This document shows positions 34,152-43,788 of a stretch of DNA of 64,000 bases, piece after piece. Under the pieces are notes generated by a model. That model worked only from the letters and a program-made list of their open reading frames with translations, was not told where the DNA came from and ran no database searches. The translations under genes and the position numbers were made by a program. Source of the stretch: Variovorax paradoxus (lineage in GTDB: Bacteria; Pseudomonadota; Gammaproteobacteria; Burkholderiales; Burkholderiaceae_C); the NCBI RefSeq assembly GCF_018614955.1, contig NZ_JAGGNV010000066.1, positions 97,752 through 161,751 of the forward strand, written 5' to 3'. The first letter of the stretch is position 1, and each line of letters begins with the position of its first letter.

Positions 34152-35335
34152 ACACGACAAGACAACGCATCACGGTGCTCGGCTCGACCGGCTCGGTCGG
34201 CGTCAGTACGCTCGACGTGATCGCCCGGCATCCCGAGCGCTTCGAGGTGTTCGCGCTCTCGGCTGCGACCAAGGTCGACGAACTGCTGGCCCAGTGCGCG
34301 CAGTTTTCGCCGAAGTTCGCGGTCATGGCGAGCCCCTCGCATGCCCGGCTGCTGGCCGACAAGCTGAAGCTGAGCGGCCTGCCCACGCGCGTGCTGCAGG
34401 GCGCGGACGCCATCGAGACGATCGCCTCGCACGAGGAATGCGATGCCGTGATGGCCGCCATCGTCGGCGCGGCCGGGCTCGGGCCCTGCCTCGCCGCCGC
34501 CCGCGCGGGCAAGCGGCTGCTGCTCGCCAACAAGGAAGCCCTGGTGGTCGGCGGCGAGCTGTTCATGCGCACGGTGCGCGAGGGCGGGGCGACGCTGCTG
34601 CCCATCGACAGCGAGCATTCGGCGATCTTCCAGTCGCTGCCGGAAGATCCGGCCACCTGGCCGCGGCGCATCGACAAGATCATCCTGACCGCCTCCGGCG
34701 GCCCGTTCAGGACCCGTTCGCCCGATACGCTCGGCACCGTGACGCCCGAGCAGGCCTGCGCGCACCCGAACTGGGTCATGGGTCGCAAGATCTCGGTGGA
34801 TTCCGCCACCATGATGAACAAGGCTCTCGAGGTGATCGAGGCGCGCCACCTGTTCGGCGTGGCGCCCGAGCAGATCGAGGTCGTGATCCACCCGCAGAGC
34901 GTGGTGCATTCGATGGTGCAATTCACCGACGCCTCGGTGATCGCACAACTCGGCACGCCCGACATGCGGGTGCCCATCGCAGTCGGGCTGGCCTGGCCCG
35001 AGCGCATCCAGAGCGGTGCCGCCAGGCTCGATTTCCGGCAGATGGCGGCGCTGACCTTCGATGCGCCCGACGCGTTGCTGTTCCCCGGCCTCGGGCTCGC
35101 CTGGCAGGCGCTGCGCGCCGCCCCCGGCACGACCGCAGTGCTCAATGCGGCCAACGAGGTCGCGGTCGAAGCATTCCTGCATCATCGCCTGCGCTTCGAC
35201 CGCATCCATGCGGTGAACATGGAAACTTTGGAGGCGGTGCTGCCCTCCAACCCGGCATCGCTGGCCGATCTGCTGGCACTGGATGCCAGCGCCCGGGCTG
35301 CTGCCAACGCCGCAGCGCTACGCTTCGCAGCCTGA
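34148..35335 (+). CDS. dxr: 1-deoxy-D-xylulose 5-phosphate reductoisomerase
   Basis: The 395-residue enzyme commits deoxyxylulose phosphate to the MEP isoprenoid pathway. The NADPH-binding motif is VLGSTGSVGVSTLDVI. LANKEALVVGGELF, PIDSEHSAIFQSL and TASGGPFRT hold the metal and substrate sites, followed by NWVMGRKISVDSATMMNK. A GTG start overlaps the cdsA stop (GTGA). It precedes uppS in pathway order, and ispD/ispF are elsewhere in the window. Confidence 0.97.
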   Translation: MNTTRQRITVLGSTGSVGVSTLDVIARHPERFEVFALSAATKVDELLAQCAQFSPKFAVMASPSHARLLADKLKLSGLPTRVLQGADAIETIASHEECDAVMAAIVGAAGLGPCLAAARAGKRLLLANKEALVVGGELFMRTVREGGATLLPIDSEHSAIFQSLPEDPATWPRRIDKIILTASGGPFRTRSPDTLGTVTPEQACAHPNWVMGRKISVDSATMMNKALEVIEARHLFGVAPEQIEVVIHPQSVVHSMVQFTDASVIAQLGTPDMRVPIAVGLAWPERIQSGAARLDFRQMAALTFDAPDALLFPGLGLAWQALRAAPGTTAVLNAANEVAVEAFLHHRLRFDRIHAVNMETLEAVLPSNPASLADLLALDASARAAANAAALRFAA

Positions 35336-35359
35336 CTTTTCCATACGCCGGGGGTCTCC

Positions 35360-36730
35360 ATGCTCACAGTCGTTGCCTTCATCGTCGCGCTCGGCTTGCT
35401 GATCGCGGTACACGAGTACGGCCACTATCGGGTGGCAGTTGCATGCGGGGTCAAGGTGCTGCGCTTTTCGGTCGGCTTCGGCAAGACGCTGTATCGCTGG
35501 CAGCCCAAGCGCCAGCACCCGGGGCAGGACACGGAGTTCGTGATCGCCGCGTTCCCCCTGGGCGGCTACGTGAAGATGCTCGACGAGCGCGAGGGCCCGG
35601 TGGCACCCGAGGAGCGGCACCGCGCCTTCAACACCCAGCCGCTGCGTTCGCGCGCCGCCATCGTCGCCGCCGGCCCGATCGCCAATCTTCTGCTGGCGGT
35701 CGTGCTCTACACCGTGGTCAATTGGATCGGCGTCGAGGAGCCTGTCGCGAAGCTGGCCCGGCCGGTGGCCGCTTCGCTGGCCGAGCAGGCCGGTCTGCGC
35801 GGCGGCGAGCACATCACGCGCGCCGGTTTCGACGGCGACCTGGAGCCCGTGCAATCCTTCGAAGACCTGCGCTGGCGCATGACGCGCGGTGCGCTCGACG
35901 GCCGTGATCTGACGCTCGAAATCGCGGGCGAGGGCACCCGGTCTGCGCGCGAGATCGTGCTGCCGCTGAGTCGCATCGAGGCCAAGGATGCCGACGCGCA
36001 GATGTTCCGCAAGATCGGCGTGGTCGCACCGCTGACGCGACCCGAGATCGGCGAGGTGATGGCAGGGGGCGCCGCGGAGCGCTCGGGCCTGCGTCGTGGC
36101 GATGTGGTGCGCTCGGTCGGCAGCATGGCCATCGTCGACGGCCAGCAATTGCGTGACGTCATCCGCGCCTCGGTCGATGGCGGCCAGCCGCGCGCTGAGA
36201 CCTGGGAGATCGAGCGCGGCGGCCAGATGCTGCGCATCGAAGTCACGCCGGAGGTGCGCGACGAAGCTGCGACCAAGGTCGGCCGTGTCGGCGCCTATGT
36301 CGGTGCGCCACCCGAGATGGTGACGGTGCGGCTGGGCGTGGTGGACGGGGTCTGGCGCGGCGTGGTCCGCACCTGGGAGGTGTCGACACTCACCGTGCGC
36401 ATGATGGGCAAGATGCTGATCGGCGAAGCCTCGATCAAGAACCTGAGCGGGCCGTTGACGATCGCCGACTACGCGGGCAAGTCCGCCAGCATGGGTCTCA
36501 CGCAATACCTGGTGTTCCTCGCGCTCATCAGCGTGAGCCTCGGCGTGTTGAACCTCATGCCGCTGCCGGTCCTCGATGGAGGGCACCTGATGTATTATCT
36601 TTGGGAGGGCCTGACCGGTAAGAGCGTCTCCGATGCATGGATGGAACGGCTCCAACGCGGGGGTGTCGCGTTGCTGCTGGTCATGATGTCGATCGCACTC
36701 TTCAACGATGTGACTCGACTCTTTGGTTAA
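35360..36730 (+). CDS. rseP: RIP metalloprotease RseP (site-2 protease)
   Basis: The 456-residue inner-membrane zinc protease cleaves anti-sigma-E within the membrane and clears signal-peptide remnants. HEYGH at residues 18-22 is the zinc motif in the first helix. Two PDZ-like domains occupy about residues 120-310. The second catalytic motif is NLMPLPVLDGGHL near residue 400. It lies between dxr and bamA, linking envelope stress signalling to outer-membrane assembly. Confidence 0.97.
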   Translation: MLTVVAFIVALGLLIAVHEYGHYRVAVACGVKVLRFSVGFGKTLYRWQPKRQHPGQDTEFVIAAFPLGGYVKMLDEREGPVAPEERHRAFNTQPLRSRAAIVAAGPIANLLLAVVLYTVVNWIGVEEPVAKLARPVAASLAEQAGLRGGEHITRAGFDGDLEPVQSFEDLRWRMTRGALDGRDLTLEIAGEGTRSAREIVLPLSRIEAKDADAQMFRKIGVVAPLTRPEIGEVMAGGAAERSGLRRGDVVRSVGSMAIVDGQQLRDVIRASVDGGQPRAETWEIERGGQMLRIEVTPEVRDEAATKVGRVGAYVGAPPEMVTVRLGVVDGVWRGVVRTWEVSTLTVRMMGKMLIGEASIKNLSGPLTIADYAGKSASMGLTQYLVFLALISVSLGVLNLMPLPVLDGGHLMYYLWEGLTGKSVSDAWMERLQRGGVALLLVMMSIALFNDVTRLFG

Positions 36731-36768
36731 CTTTCTGCCGGCCCATTCCGCGCCGGCTCAATTCACAG

Positions 36769-39183
36769 ATGAACAATAAATTCAGTCGCTTTCGCCTGCG
36801 CAGCGTTGCCGCGGTGGTCGCCAGTGCACTCGCCGCCACGGCCGCCTGGGCCGTCGAGCCCTTCACGGTACGCGACATCCGGGTCGAGGGCCTGCAACGG
36901 GTGGAGCCCGGCACCATCTTCGCCTCGCTGCCGCTGCGCGTGGGCGACACCTACAGCGACGAGCGCGGCACCGCCGCCATCCGTGCGCTGTTCGACCTGG
37001 GCCTGTTCAAGGACGTGCGCATCGACGTCAGCGGCAACGTGCTGGTGGTGATCGTCGAGGAGCGCCCCACCATCGCCGACGTCGACTTCGTGGGCACCAA
37101 GGAGTTCGACAAGGCCGCGCTGCAGAAGGCGCTGCGCGAAGTGGGGCTGGCCGACGGCCGCCCCTACGACAAGGCCCTGGCCGACCGCGCCGAGCAGGAG
37201 CTCAAGCGCCAGTACGTCAGCCGCAGCCTCTACAACGCCCAGGTCGTCACCACCGTCACGCCCATCGAGCGCAACCGCGTCAACCTCACCTTCACCGTCA
37301 CCGAAGGCGAGGCCGCGCGCATCCGCGAAGTGCGCATCGTGGGCAACAAGGCCTTCAGCGAGGGCACGCTGCTGGACCTGTTCGACCAGGACGCGGGCGG
37401 CTGGATGAGCTGGTACACCAAGAGCAACCAGTACTCGCGCGCCAAGCTCAACGCCGACCTGGAGACGCTGCGCTCCTACTACATCACGCGCGGCTACCTG
37501 GAGTTCCGCATCGACTCCACGCAAGTGGCGATCTCGCCGGACCGCCAGGACCTCGCGATCACGGTGAACCTCACCGAGGGCGAGAAGTTCGTGGTCGCCG
37601 GCGTCAAGCTCGAGGGCAACTACCTCGGGCGCGAGGAGGAGTTCAAGTCGCTGGTGACGATCAGGCCCGGCGAGCCCTACAACGGCGAGCAGGTGACGGA
37701 GACCACCAAGGCTTTCACCGACTACTTCGGCACCTTCGGCTACGCGTTCGCGCGGGTGCAGGCCGAGCCGGACATCGACCGCACCAACAACCGGGTGTCG
37801 CTGACCTTGAAGGCGGAGCCCTCGCGGCGCGTGTACGTGCGGCGGGTGGCCATCGGGGGCAACAACCGCACGCGCGACGAGGTGATCCGGCGCGAGTTCC
37901 GCCAGTACGAGGCGTCCTGGTACGACGGCGACAAGATCAAGCTGTCGCGCGACCGGGTGGACCGCCTGGGCTTCTTCACCGAGGTGAACGTGGAGACGCA
38001 GGAGGTGCCGGGGTCGCCGGACCAGGTCGACCTGACGATCAATGTGGCCGAGAAGCCGACCGGTACGCTGCAGCTGGGCGCAGGTTTCTCGAGCGCCGAG
38101 AAGGTGTCGCTCACCTTCGGCATCGCGCAGGAGAACGTGTTCGGCTCGGGCAACTACCTGGGCTTGCAGGTCAACACCAGCAAGTACAACCGGGCGCTTT
38201 CGCTGACGACCACGGATCCCTACTTCACGAAGGACGGCATCTCGCGCACCTTTGGCATCTACCACACGACCACGCGGCCCTACTACAGCGTTGACGGCGA
38301 CTACAAGCTGGTCAACGAAGGCGCCAGCATCCGCTTCGGTGTGCCGTTCAGCGAAGTCGACACGGTCTTCTTCGGCGTTGGATTGGAGCGCTACAGCTTT
38401 GACCCGGGCGGCAATGTCGCCTTCCTGACGCCGCAGTCGTACCGGAACTACTTCGGTTGCAGCACCAGCGCCTCGGGCCTTGTCACCGCCTGTACCAACG
38501 ACAGCGTCTGGGGCGTGCCGTTGACCATCGGCTGGTCGCGCGACGACCGCGACAGCGCCCTGGTTCCGACCCGCGGCCGCCTGCAGCGCGCCAACCTCGA
38601 GGTAGGCGTGGGCGGCGACATGAAGTACCTGAAGACCAACTACCAGTATCAGCAGTTCTTCCCGATCAGCAAGCAATACACCTTTGCGATCAATGGCGAG
38701 CTCGGCTACGGCAAGGAATACGGCGGCAAGCCGTACCCGATCTTCAAGAACTTCTACGCGGGCGGCCTGGGATCGATCCGCGGTTTCGAACAGAATTCGC
38801 TGGGGCCCCGCGACGTGCCGCTGCTGGGGCAGACCGAAGGCGCGGCGCTCGGCGGCACCAAGAAGGCGATCTTCAACGCCGAGCTCAGCACGCCGTTCCC
38901 CGGCGCGGGCAACGACCGCACGCTGCGCCTCTACGGCTTCTTCGACATCGGCAACGTGTTCGGCACGCGCGACGCGTTCTCGACCGACGCCCAATGGAAG
39001 GCGGCGAAAAAGGTCCGCGCCTCCGTCGGCCTGGGCATCAGCTGGATCTCGCCGCTCGGGCCGCTGCGCCTGGCCTATGCCGTTCCGGTCAGGAAGCAGG
39101 ACGAAGACCTGAGCGACCCGTTGCATCCGATCCCGAAGGATAGAATCCAACGCCTGCAATTCCAGATTGGAACCTCTTTCTAA
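36769..39183 (+). CDS. bamA: Outer membrane protein assembly factor BamA
   Basis: The 804-residue protein inserts beta-barrel proteins into the outer membrane. A signal peptide ends ...TAAWA near residue 28. Five POTRA domains follow to about residue 425. The barrel begins with PTGTLQLGAGFSSAEK. GGLGSIRGFEQNSLGPRD is the loop-6 VRGF/Y-like motif (IRGF here). The C-terminal residue is phenylalanine (IGTSF), as outer-membrane proteins require. Third codon positions in the POTRA half are almost all G or C, less so in the barrel. The stop shares one base with the skp start. Confidence 0.97.
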   Translation: MNNKFSRFRLRSVAAVVASALAATAAWAVEPFTVRDIRVEGLQRVEPGTIFASLPLRVGDTYSDERGTAAIRALFDLGLFKDVRIDVSGNVLVVIVEERPTIADVDFVGTKEFDKAALQKALREVGLADGRPYDKALADRAEQELKRQYVSRSLYNAQVVTTVTPIERNRVNLTFTVTEGEAARIREVRIVGNKAFSEGTLLDLFDQDAGGWMSWYTKSNQYSRAKLNADLETLRSYYITRGYLEFRIDSTQVAISPDRQDLAITVNLTEGEKFVVAGVKLEGNYLGREEEFKSLVTIRPGEPYNGEQVTETTKAFTDYFGTFGYAFARVQAEPDIDRTNNRVSLTLKAEPSRRVYVRRVAIGGNNRTRDEVIRREFRQYEASWYDGDKIKLSRDRVDRLGFFTEVNVETQEVPGSPDQVDLTINVAEKPTGTLQLGAGFSSAEKVSLTFGIAQENVFGSGNYLGLQVNTSKYNRALSLTTTDPYFTKDGISRTFGIYHTTTRPYYSVDGDYKLVNEGASIRFGVPFSEVDTVFFGVGLERYSFDPGGNVAFLTPQSYRNYFGCSTSASGLVTACTNDSVWGVPLTIGWSRDDRDSALVPTRGRLQRANLEVGVGGDMKYLKTNYQYQQFFPISKQYTFAINGELGYGKEYGGKPYPIFKNFYAGGLGSIRGFEQNSLGPRDVPLLGQTEGAALGGTKKAIFNAELSTPFPGAGNDRTLRLYGFFDIGNVFGTRDAFSTDAQWKAAKKVRASVGLGISWISPLGPLRLAYAVPVRKQDEDLSDPLHPIPKDRIQRLQFQIGTSF

Positions 39184-39713
39184 TGAATCCCTTGCTTCGT
39201 GCCGCCGGTGCGCTGCTGATCCCCGCTTTCGCGCTCGCGGGCATGCCTGCGCACGCACAGGAAACTTTCCGCATCGGTTTCGTCAATCCCGATCGCGTAT
39301 TGCGTGAAGCGCAGCCTGCCAAGGCCGCGCAGGCGAAGCTCGAGTCCGAGTTCCTGAAGCGCGAAAAGGACCTGACGGCGCAGGGCGAGGCGCTCAAGGC
39401 GGCATCCGAAAAGTTCGAGCGCGAGGCGCCGACGCTTTCCGAGAGCCAGCGCGTGGCCCGCCAGCGCTCCCTGGTCGATCAGGACCGCGATTTCCAGCGC
39501 CGCCGCCGCGAATTCCAGGAAGACCTCAACGCGCGCAAGAACGAAGAGCTGCAGCAGGTCTACGAACGCGCCAACCGCGTAGTCAAGCAGGTGGCCGAGG
39601 CCGAGAAGTACGACGCGATCCTGCAGGAAGCGATCTACATCAATCCGAAGCACGACATCACCGAGAAGGTGATCAAGGCGCTGAACGCGTCCACTTCTGC
39701 CGGCGGCAAGTAG
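39183..39713 (+). CDS. skp: OmpH/Skp family periplasmic chaperone
   Basis: The 176-residue protein has a signal peptide ending MPAHA-QE near residue 26 and then FRIGFVNPDRVLREAQPAK, the Skp start. The middle (residues 50-135) is a charged helical coil of the kind that forms the tentacles of the Skp trimer. It holds unfolded outer-membrane proteins for BamA. It starts on the last base of the bamA stop and precedes lpxD by 14 bases. Confidence 0.94.
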   Translation: MNPLLRAAGALLIPAFALAGMPAHAQETFRIGFVNPDRVLREAQPAKAAQAKLESEFLKREKDLTAQGEALKAASEKFEREAPTLSESQRVARQRSLVDQDRDFQRRRREFQEDLNARKNEELQQVYERANRVVKQVAEAEKYDAILQEAIYINPKHDITEKVIKALNASTSAGGK

Positions 39714-39727
39714 CGCCGCGAACCGGC

Positions 39728-40714
39728 GTGGCACTGCGGCTAGGCGCAATCGTTGAAGCCCTCGGGGGCGAACTGCAGGGTGACCCCGCGTTGTCGATCG
39801 AGCGGCTTGCGCCGCTGGCGACGGCGCAGGCCGATGCGCTCGGCTTCCTGAGTCATCCCAAGTACCGCAAGGAACTCGCTGCCTCGCAGGCCGGCTGCGT
39901 CATCGTGTCGCCCGCCATGCGGGAACTCGCGGCCCAGCGCGGCGCCTTCATCGTGACGGCCGACCCGTATCTCTATTTCGCGCGGCTGACCCAGCTCTGG
40001 AAGAAGTCTCACGCCAGGCCGGCCAGCGCGCGCATCCATCCGAGCGCAGTGATCGATCCCGATGCGCAGATCGACCCCAGCGCCCGCATCGGCGCGCTGT
40101 GCGTGGTCGAGCGCGGCGCGCGCATCGGCGCGGCGACGGTGCTGAAGTCCAGGGTGACGGTGAGCGAGGACTGCACAGTCGGCGCGCGTTGCCTGCTGCA
40201 TCCCGGCGTGGTAATCGGGGCCGACGGCTTCGGGCTCGCGCCGCACGAAGGCGCCTGGGTCAAGATCGAGCAGCTCGGCGCGGTGCGCATCGGCGACGAC
40301 GTGGAAATAGGCGCCAACACCTGCGTCGACCGCGGCGCGCTCGAGGACACCGTGATCGAGGACGGCGTCAAGCTCGACAACCTGATCCAGATCGGCCACA
40401 ACGTCCGCGTCGGCAAGCACACTGCGATGGCGGGCTGCGTCGGCGTGGCGGGCAGCGCGGACATCGGTGCGAACTGCACCATCGGCGGCGGCGCGATCGT
40501 GCTCGGCCACCTGAAGCTGGCCGACGGCGTGCACATTTCGGCCGCGACGGTGGTTACCCGGTCCATTCTCAAGCCCGGCCAGTACACCGGCGTGTTTCCC
40601 ATCGACGACAATGCCGCCTGGGAGAAAAACGCCGCCACGCTCAAACAACTGCACGCTCTGCGCGAGCGCCTGAAGGCGCTTGAAAAACCGGTGGTGCAAG
40701 ACAGAAAATCATGA
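39728..40714 (+). CDS. lpxD: UDP-3-O-(3-hydroxyacyl)glucosamine N-acyltransferase
   Basis: The 328-residue left-handed beta-helix enzyme adds the second 3-hydroxyacyl chain to the lipid A precursor. Hexapeptide repeats run from about residue 100 (IHPSAVIDPDAQIDPSARIG) to 270. GADGFGLAPHEGAWVKI and NLIQIGHNVRVGKHT contain the active-site histidine region. The C-terminal helix is present. GTG is the start. The stop overlaps the fabZ start (ATGA). Confidence 0.96.
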   Translation: MALRLGAIVEALGGELQGDPALSIERLAPLATAQADALGFLSHPKYRKELAASQAGCVIVSPAMRELAAQRGAFIVTADPYLYFARLTQLWKKSHARPASARIHPSAVIDPDAQIDPSARIGALCVVERGARIGAATVLKSRVTVSEDCTVGARCLLHPGVVIGADGFGLAPHEGAWVKIEQLGAVRIGDDVEIGANTCVDRGALEDTVIEDGVKLDNLIQIGHNVRVGKHTAMAGCVGVAGSADIGANCTIGGGAIVLGHLKLADGVHISAATVVTRSILKPGQYTGVFPIDDNAAWEKNAATLKQLHALRERLKALEKPVVQDRKS

Positions 40715-41154
40715 CGCTCGACATCCATCAGATCCTCAAACTCCTGCCGCACCGCTACCCCTTCCTGCTGGTAGACCGCGTGCTCGAGATGGAAAAGGGC
40801 AAGCGCATCACCGCGCTCAAGAACGTGACCATGAACGAGCCGTTCTTCAACGGCCACTTCCCGCACCGTCCGGTGATGCCCGGCGTGCTGATGCTCGAGG
40901 CGATGGCCCAGGCCGCCGCCTTGCTGTCCTTCCATTCGCTGGACATCGTGCCGGACGACAACACCGTGTACTACTTCGCGGCCATCGACGGCGCGCGCTT
41001 CAAGCGTCCGGTGGAGCCGGGCGACCAGCTCACGCTCGAGGTCGAGATCGAGCGCATGAAGGCCGGCATCTCGAAGTTCAAGGGGCGTGCGCTGGTCGGC
41101 AGCGAGCTGGCTTGCGAGGCCACCCTGATGTGCGCGATGCGCCAGATCAATTGA
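40711..41154 (+). CDS. fabZ: 3-hydroxyacyl-ACP dehydratase FabZ
   Basis: The 147-residue hot-dog enzyme dehydrates 3-hydroxyacyl-ACP in fatty-acid elongation and so competes with LpxA/LpxD for the same substrate. LLPHRYPFLLVDRV and FNGHFPHRPVMPGVLMLEAMAQ hold the catalytic histidine and glutamate. Its place between lpxD and lpxA is conserved, and the overlap with lpxD couples their translation. Confidence 0.97.
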   Translation: MTLDIHQILKLLPHRYPFLLVDRVLEMEKGKRITALKNVTMNEPFFNGHFPHRPVMPGVLMLEAMAQAAALLSFHSLDIVPDDNTVYYFAAIDGARFKRPVEPGDQLTLEVEIERMKAGISKFKGRALVGSELACEATLMCAMRQIN

Positions 41155-41167
41155 TCGTGCTCGAGGC

Positions 41168-41956
41168 ATGACGCAGGTTCATCCGACGGCCATCGTCGAC
41201 CCCAAGGCCGAACTCGACCCGACGGTCAGCGTCGGCCCCTATGCCGTGATCGGCCCGCATGTGCGAGTCGGCGCCGGCACCACGATCGGGGCGCATTGCG
41301 TGATCGAGGGCCGCACGACCATCGGCCGCGACAACCGCATTTTCCAGTTCGCATCGCTGGGCGCCATCCCCCAGGACAAGAAGTACGCGGGCGAGCCGAC
41401 CGAGCTCGTGATCGGCGACCGCAACACGATCCGCGAGTTCTGCACCTTCAACATCGGCGTGCCGGGTGCCGGCGGCGTGACGCGCGTGGGCAGCGACAAC
41501 TGGATCATGGCCTACACGCACATCGCGCATGACTGCCGCGTCGACGACCACACCACGCTCGCCAACAACACGACGCTCGCGGGCCACGTGCACCTGGCGG
41601 ACTGGGTGACGGTGGGCGGTCTGACCGGCATCCACCAGTTCGTCTCGGTCGGCGCCCACGCGATGATCGGCTTCGCCAGCGCGGTGGCGCAGGACGTGCC
41701 GCCTTTCATGCTGGTCGACGGCAACCCGCTCGCAGTGCGCGGCTTCAATGTGGTCGGCCTGCGTCGCCGCGACTTCTCCGCGGCGCGGATCGCAGCGGTG
41801 AAGCAGATGCACCGGCTGCTCTACCGCCAGGGCAAGACGCTCGAGGAAGCCCGTGCAGGGATCGAGGCGCTGGCCGTCGAGGTGCCCGAATCGGCCGCCG
41901 ACGTCGCGCTGTTGAGCGGCTTCCTGTCCAGCGCCACGCGCGGCATCGCGCGCTAG
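41168..41956 (+). CDS. lpxA: Acyl-ACP--UDP-N-acetylglucosamine O-acyltransferase
   Basis: The 262-residue beta-helix trimer catalyses the first step of lipid A synthesis. Hexapeptide repeats begin at VHPTAIVDPKAELDPTVSVG. YTHIAHDCRVDD carries the catalytic histidine, and GGLTGIHQFVSVGAHAMIG the substrate-binding part. The helical C-terminus contains RRRDFSAARIAAVKQMHRLLY. It is eight bases before lpxB. Confidence 0.97.
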   Translation: MTQVHPTAIVDPKAELDPTVSVGPYAVIGPHVRVGAGTTIGAHCVIEGRTTIGRDNRIFQFASLGAIPQDKKYAGEPTELVIGDRNTIREFCTFNIGVPGAGGVTRVGSDNWIMAYTHIAHDCRVDDHTTLANNTTLAGHVHLADWVTVGGLTGIHQFVSVGAHAMIGFASAVAQDVPPFMLVDGNPLAVRGFNVVGLRRRDFSAARIAAVKQMHRLLYRQGKTLEEARAGIEALAVEVPESAADVALLSGFLSSATRGIAR

Positions 41957-41963
41957 TAGCTGC

Positions 41964-43109
41964 ATGTCCGACACACAGCGGCAGTTCGCACTGGTCGCAG
42001 GCGAGCCCTCGGGCGACCTGTTGGCGGGACTGTTGCTCGACGGCCTGCAGGCGCGCTGGCCGGCCATGAAGTCGATCGGCATCGGCGGCCCGCAGATGCT
42101 CGCGCGCGGCTTCGAAAGCTGGTGGCCGCAGGAAAAGCTGGCTGTGCGCGGCTATGTCGAGGTGCTGCGCCATTACGCCGAGATCGCCGGTATCCGGCGC
42201 CAGCTCCGCGCCCGGCTGCTGCTCGAGCGGCCCGAACTCTTCATCGGCGTCGATGCGCCGGACTTCAACCTGGATCTCGAAGCCGCCTTGCGGGCCCGCG
42301 GCATGAAGACGGCGCATTTCGTCTGCCCTTCGATCTGGGCCTGGCGCCCGGAGCGCGTGCAGAAGCTGCGCACGGCGGCCGACCATGTGCTGTGCATTTT
42401 TCCGTTCGAGCCCGCGCTGCTGGCCGAACACGGGATCGAGGCAAGCTACGTCGGCCATCCGATCGCCAATGTGATCCCGATGACGCCCGACCAGACCGGC
42501 GCACGCGCCTCGCTGGGACTGGACGCGCAAGCGCCGGTCGTCGCCTTGCTGCCGGGCAGCCGGCGTTCGGAAATCCGCTACCTCGCTGCAAGCTTCTTCG
42601 AAGCGGCCGCGTTGATGCTGCGCGCCCGGCCTGAACTCCAGTTCATCGTCCCCGTGCTGCCGGGCCTTCGGGACCAGGTCGAGCAACTGCTGCAGGCCAG
42701 CGGCATGGCCGGCCGCGTGAAACTGCTCGACGGCCGTTCGCACGCCGCGCTCGCGGCCTGCGACGCCACCCTGATCGCCAGCGGGACCGCGACGCTCGAA
42801 GCCGCGCTGTTCAAGCGGCCGATGGTGATCGCCTACAACATGAACAAGCTTTCGTGGGCGCTCATGCGCCGCAAGCAGCTGCAGCCCTGGGTGGGCCTGC
42901 CGAACATCCTGTGCGGCGAATTCGTCGTGCCCGAGCTGCTGCAGGAGGCGGCGACCCCGCAGGCGATGGCCGATGCGACGCTCGCCTGGCTTGCTTCCCC
43001 GGACAAGGTTCACGCCTTGCAACAACGTTTTTGCGCGCTGCATGCCGAATTGCAGCGCGATACGCCGACACTGTGCGCCGATGCGATCCAGAAAGTTCTT
43101 GAAGGCTGA
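41964..43109 (+). CDS. lpxB: Lipid A disaccharide synthase
   Basis: The 381-residue GT-B enzyme joins UDP-diacylglucosamine and lipid X. VAGEPSGDLLAGLLLDGL, GIGGPQMLARGFES, VCPSIWAWRPERV, LLPGSRRSEI and ASGTATLEAALFKRPMVIAYNM are LpxB hallmarks. The enzyme works at the inner membrane surface. Its 3' end overlaps the rnhB start by 29 bases. Confidence 0.96.
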   Translation: MSDTQRQFALVAGEPSGDLLAGLLLDGLQARWPAMKSIGIGGPQMLARGFESWWPQEKLAVRGYVEVLRHYAEIAGIRRQLRARLLLERPELFIGVDAPDFNLDLEAALRARGMKTAHFVCPSIWAWRPERVQKLRTAADHVLCIFPFEPALLAEHGIEASYVGHPIANVIPMTPDQTGARASLGLDAQAPVVALLPGSRRSEIRYLAASFFEAAALMLRARPELQFIVPVLPGLRDQVEQLLQASGMAGRVKLLDGRSHAALAACDATLIASGTATLEAALFKRPMVIAYNMNKLSWALMRRKQLQPWVGLPNILCGEFVVPELLQEAATPQAMADATLAWLASPDKVHALQQRFCALHAELQRDTPTLCADAIQKVLEG

Positions 43110-43788
43110 GCAGGCCAGGCTGGCGTGGGATGCTCCCGGGCTCCTGGCCGGCGTCGACGAAGCCGGCCGCGGCCCGCTGGCCGGGCCGGTCGTGGCCGCG
43201 GCCGTGATCCTCGACGACCTGCGGCCGATCCGCGGCCTGGCCGATTCGAAGACCCTGACCGCGCTGCAGCGCGAGCGCCTGAACGACCAGATCCTGGCCA
43301 AGGCGCTGTGCTGCTCGGTCGCCCAGGCCAGTGTCGAGGAGATCGACACCCACAACATCCTGCAGGCCACGATGCTCGCCATGCGGCGGGCGGTCGAAGG
43401 CCTGCGGCTCAAGCCGGCCAAGGTGCTGGTCGACGGCAACCGGCTGCCCACGCTCGACGTGCTGGCCGAGGCCGTCATCGGAGGCGACGCGCGCGTGAAG
43501 GCGATCTCAGCCGCCTCGATCCTGGCCAAGGTGCACCGCGACCGGCTCTGCCAGGATCTGCACGCCGAATTCCCGCACTACGGCTTCGCGGGCCACAAAG
43601 GCTACGGCACGCCCGAGCATCTGGAAGCGCTGCTGCGTCACGGCGCTTGCGTGCACCATCGCAGATCCTTCAGCCCAGTCGCTGCCGTGCTCGCAGGCGC
43701 GGCGGGGCAGGCGGAGCCCATAACGGCGGCGATGCTGAGCGAGATGGTCGCGGAAACGACCCAGATCGAGGTGCGGATCGCCCCATGA
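43081..43788 (+). CDS. rnhB: Ribonuclease HII
   Basis: The 235-residue enzyme removes ribonucleotides embedded in DNA. LLAGVDEAGRGPLAG holds the first catalytic Asp-Glu pair, VLVDGNRLP the next, and SAASILAKVHRD the fourth acidic region's neighbours. FPHYGFAGHKGYGTPEH is the family C-terminal motif. I chose the ATG at 43081, inside the end of lpxB. The stop overlaps the following methyltransferase start (ATGA). Confidence 0.95.
   Translation: MRSRKFLKAEQARLAWDAPGLLAGVDEAGRGPLAGPVVAAAVILDDLRPIRGLADSKTLTALQRERLNDQILAKALCCSVAQASVEEIDTHNILQATMLAMRRAVEGLRLKPAKVLVDGNRLPTLDVLAEAVIGGDARVKAISAASILAKVHRDRLCQDLHAEFPHYGFAGHKGYGTPEHLEALLRHGACVHHRRSFSPVAAVLAGAAGQAEPITAAMLSEMVAETTQIEVRIAP

Noticed and set aside
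36769..39183. Frameshift or chimera in bamA
   Set aside because: The frame is continuous, full length and ends in phenylalanine; only codon use differs between halves.
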